Assembly (NCBI GenBank): GCA_036703985.1
Contig: DATNQN010000029.1
Location: 1-64,000 of the forward strand
DNA from: Leptolyngbyaceae cyanobacterium
GTDB taxonomy: Bacteria > Cyanobacteriota > Cyanobacteriia > Cyanobacteriales > Aerosakkonemataceae
Length of the DNA: 64,000 nucleotides
Reading direction: 5' to 3'
The translations under genes and the position numbers were made by a program. The notes beneath the pieces are model-generated. The model made no database searches. It was given only the letters and a program-made list of their open reading frames with translations, and was not told the origin of the DNA. Positions 62,961-64,000 of the stretch are shown one piece after another; the first letter of the stretch is position 1, and each line of letters starts with the position of its first letter.

Positions 62961-63824
62961 ATGAGCAAACGAGCATTGCTGTTAGTAAATCCCCACGCTA
63001 GAAAGGGAAAAGAAACTCGAATCGAAGCGATCGAGTGCCTAAAAGGATTAGGGTTCGATTTATTGGAAGAATCTGCTGAAAATCCCCAAAAATTGCCTCA
63101 AATTATCCGCCATTACCATAAACAGATTGACCTAGTAATAATTGGTAGCGGAGATGGTACGGTTAATGCTGCGATCGAAGGATTGCTAGAAACCAAATTA
63201 CCATTAGGTATACTGCCATCGGGAACTGCCAATAATTTAGCGAGAAATTTGAATATTCCCCAGTCTCTCCCCGCAGCTTGTCAAATTATCGCTGGTGGAA
63301 AAATTCGTTTGATTGACTTGGGTTGGGTAAATGGTAATTATTTTTTTAACGTAGCTGGATTGGGGTTAAGCACTCAAATTAATCAGCGAGTAAAAAAAAC
63401 TTGGAAGCGTCGCTGGGGAGTGCTAGCTTATGCAATAGTTGCTTTGCAAGTACTTTTACAAGCTCGACCTTTAAAAGCAGAAATTCGTTGTCATAATCAG
63501 TCTATTCCGATTAAAACTTTTCAAATCACCGTATGTAACGGTCGTTATTATGGCAGTGGCTTAATCGTAGCTGAAGATGCCACCATAGATGACGAAAGGC
63601 TTGACTTATATACCTTGCAAACTCATCACTGGTGGGAATTAATTGCTCTTTTACCTGCGATGATGCGAGGTAAAGCAGGTCGTGGCGTTCTTACTCTCCA
63701 AGGTCAAGAAATGGAAATATATACTTCTAAACCTTATGCGATCGATACTGATGGAGAATTAACAACTTTTACGCCTGCTAAATTTAGAGCGATTCCAAAA
63801 GCTTTACCTGTATTTGTACCGTAG
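62961..63824 (+). CDS. YegS/BmrU-type lipid (diacylglycerol) kinase
   Basis: A 287-residue kinase. LLVNPHARKGKE opens the DAGK catalytic domain, the nucleotide loop is VIIGSGDGTVNAAIEGLL, and LGILPSGTANNLARNL is the third family block. The C-terminal beta domain has ITVCNGRYYGSG and ends with YAIDTDGEL. It probably phosphorylates diacylglycerol, sphingoid or related lipids at the membrane; exact substrate unknown. Normal length and intact. Single gene. Confidence 0.9.
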   Translation: MSKRALLLVNPHARKGKETRIEAIECLKGLGFDLLEESAENPQKLPQIIRHYHKQIDLVIIGSGDGTVNAAIEGLLETKLPLGILPSGTANNLARNLNIPQSLPAACQIIAGGKIRLIDLGWVNGNYFFNVAGLGLSTQINQRVKKTWKRRWGVLAYAIVALQVLLQARPLKAEIRCHNQSIPIKTFQITVCNGRYYGSGLIVAEDATIDDERLDLYTLQTHHWWELIALLPAMMRGKAGRGVLTLQGQEMEIYTSKPYAIDTDGELTTFTPAKFRAIPKALPVFVP

Positions 63825-63974
63825 AGCAGTATTAAAAAATAGTTTTTAATTATATCACCAAATTAAGTAATTATTGGTAATCAGGATCGATTTGTGATGC
63901 GTTACACTCCACTAACCTACCTGACAAAAGCTTGGTTCTTTTAGTCTGGGTAGTTTTTGGCCTTATTCAAACCG

Positions 63975-63998
63975 TACCATTGGTTTTAATCAATGGTA
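63975..63998. repeat. Inverted repeat at the window end
   Basis: TACCATTG (63975-63982) and CAATGGTA (63991-63998) with an eight-base loop. It may be a terminator or operator; context is cut by the window edge. The rest of 63825-64000 shows no gene. Confidence 0.5.
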
Positions 63999-64000
63999 AA

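Noticed and set aside
1-64000. CRISPR array, prophage or insertion sequence
   Set aside because: No evenly spaced direct repeats with unique spacers, no phage structural genes and no transposase or integrase were seen.

Overview
The window is chromosomal DNA of a cyanobacterium, most likely a filamentous one. The evidence is many copies of the HIP1 octamer GCGATCGC, cyanobacterial-type NDH-1 subunits NdhF and NdhD, an RbcR-type LysR regulator, a kinase with the cyanobacterial N-terminal Cys motif, a PEP-CTERM protein, a Uma2 protein, pentapeptide-repeat proteins, heptameric short tandem repeats, and several kinds of intergenic palindrome. Base composition is AT-rich and even. I see no rRNA, tRNA, CRISPR array, transposase or prophage. 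The species cannot be named from sequence alone.

Layout. 1-0.6 kb: 3' end of a secreted RTX-type calcium-binding protein. 0.9-7.7 kb: photosynthetic and redox block (ndhD, ndhF, a thioredoxin with a CGLC active site, an NnrU/Z-ISO-like membrane protein, rbcR). 7.9-11.6 kb: Ser/Thr kinase followed by two paralogous membrane-anchored PstS-like binding proteins. 12.1-14.6 kb: a histidine kinase whose first GAF domain carries both cysteines of a DXCF-like cyanobacteriochrome. 14.7-16.7 kb: a Crp/Fnr regulator with an NtcA-like recognition helix, divergent from a protein that looks like arginyl-tRNA synthetase without its catalytic domain; an NtcA-type GTA-N8-TAC site lies between them. 16.8-25.4 kb: a candidate small RNA, a HAD phosphatase, a PEP-CTERM protein, DNA polymerase I with a repeated insertion, two decayed small genes (DUF4160 and DUF2442), an apparently intact TumE-type toxin-antitoxin pair, an SDR enzyme and a nuclease lipoprotein. 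25.4-35.9 kb: LapA-like protein, phosphohexomutase, unknown protein, rsmI, an ethylene-receptor-like GGDEF/EAL protein, a PfkB kinase with an IMPase-family phosphatase, and a methyltransferase. 35.9-46.3 kb: GT87-like and two tandem paralogous membrane proteins, a TPR protein, a DUF6671 protein, an S9 peptidase and a Uma2 protein. 46.4-55.8 kb: DNA cytosine methyltransferase, Rpn-like protein, acs, lhgO, a PaO-like Rieske oxygenase, a lipase-like hydrolase and ChaB. 55.9-63.8 kb: PhoD-like phosphatase, two pentapeptide proteins with an unknown partner, an unknown small protein and a lipid kinase.

How the genes fit together. Most are housekeeping or cell-surface genes in short transcription units, commonly ended by strong hairpins. 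The notable content is sensory: a probable bilin photoreceptor kinase, a probable ethylene-binding diguanylate cyclase with a damaged EAL site, a kinase next to anchored binding proteins, and an NtcA-like regulator. The strongest candidates for little-described biology are the catalytic-domain-less ArgRS-like protein, the 31-32-residue repeats inserted in the PolA thumb, the ethylene/c-di-GMP sensor, and the binding-protein pair in which one copy has lost its oxyanion-loop segment. No search was run; all family calls come from reading motifs.
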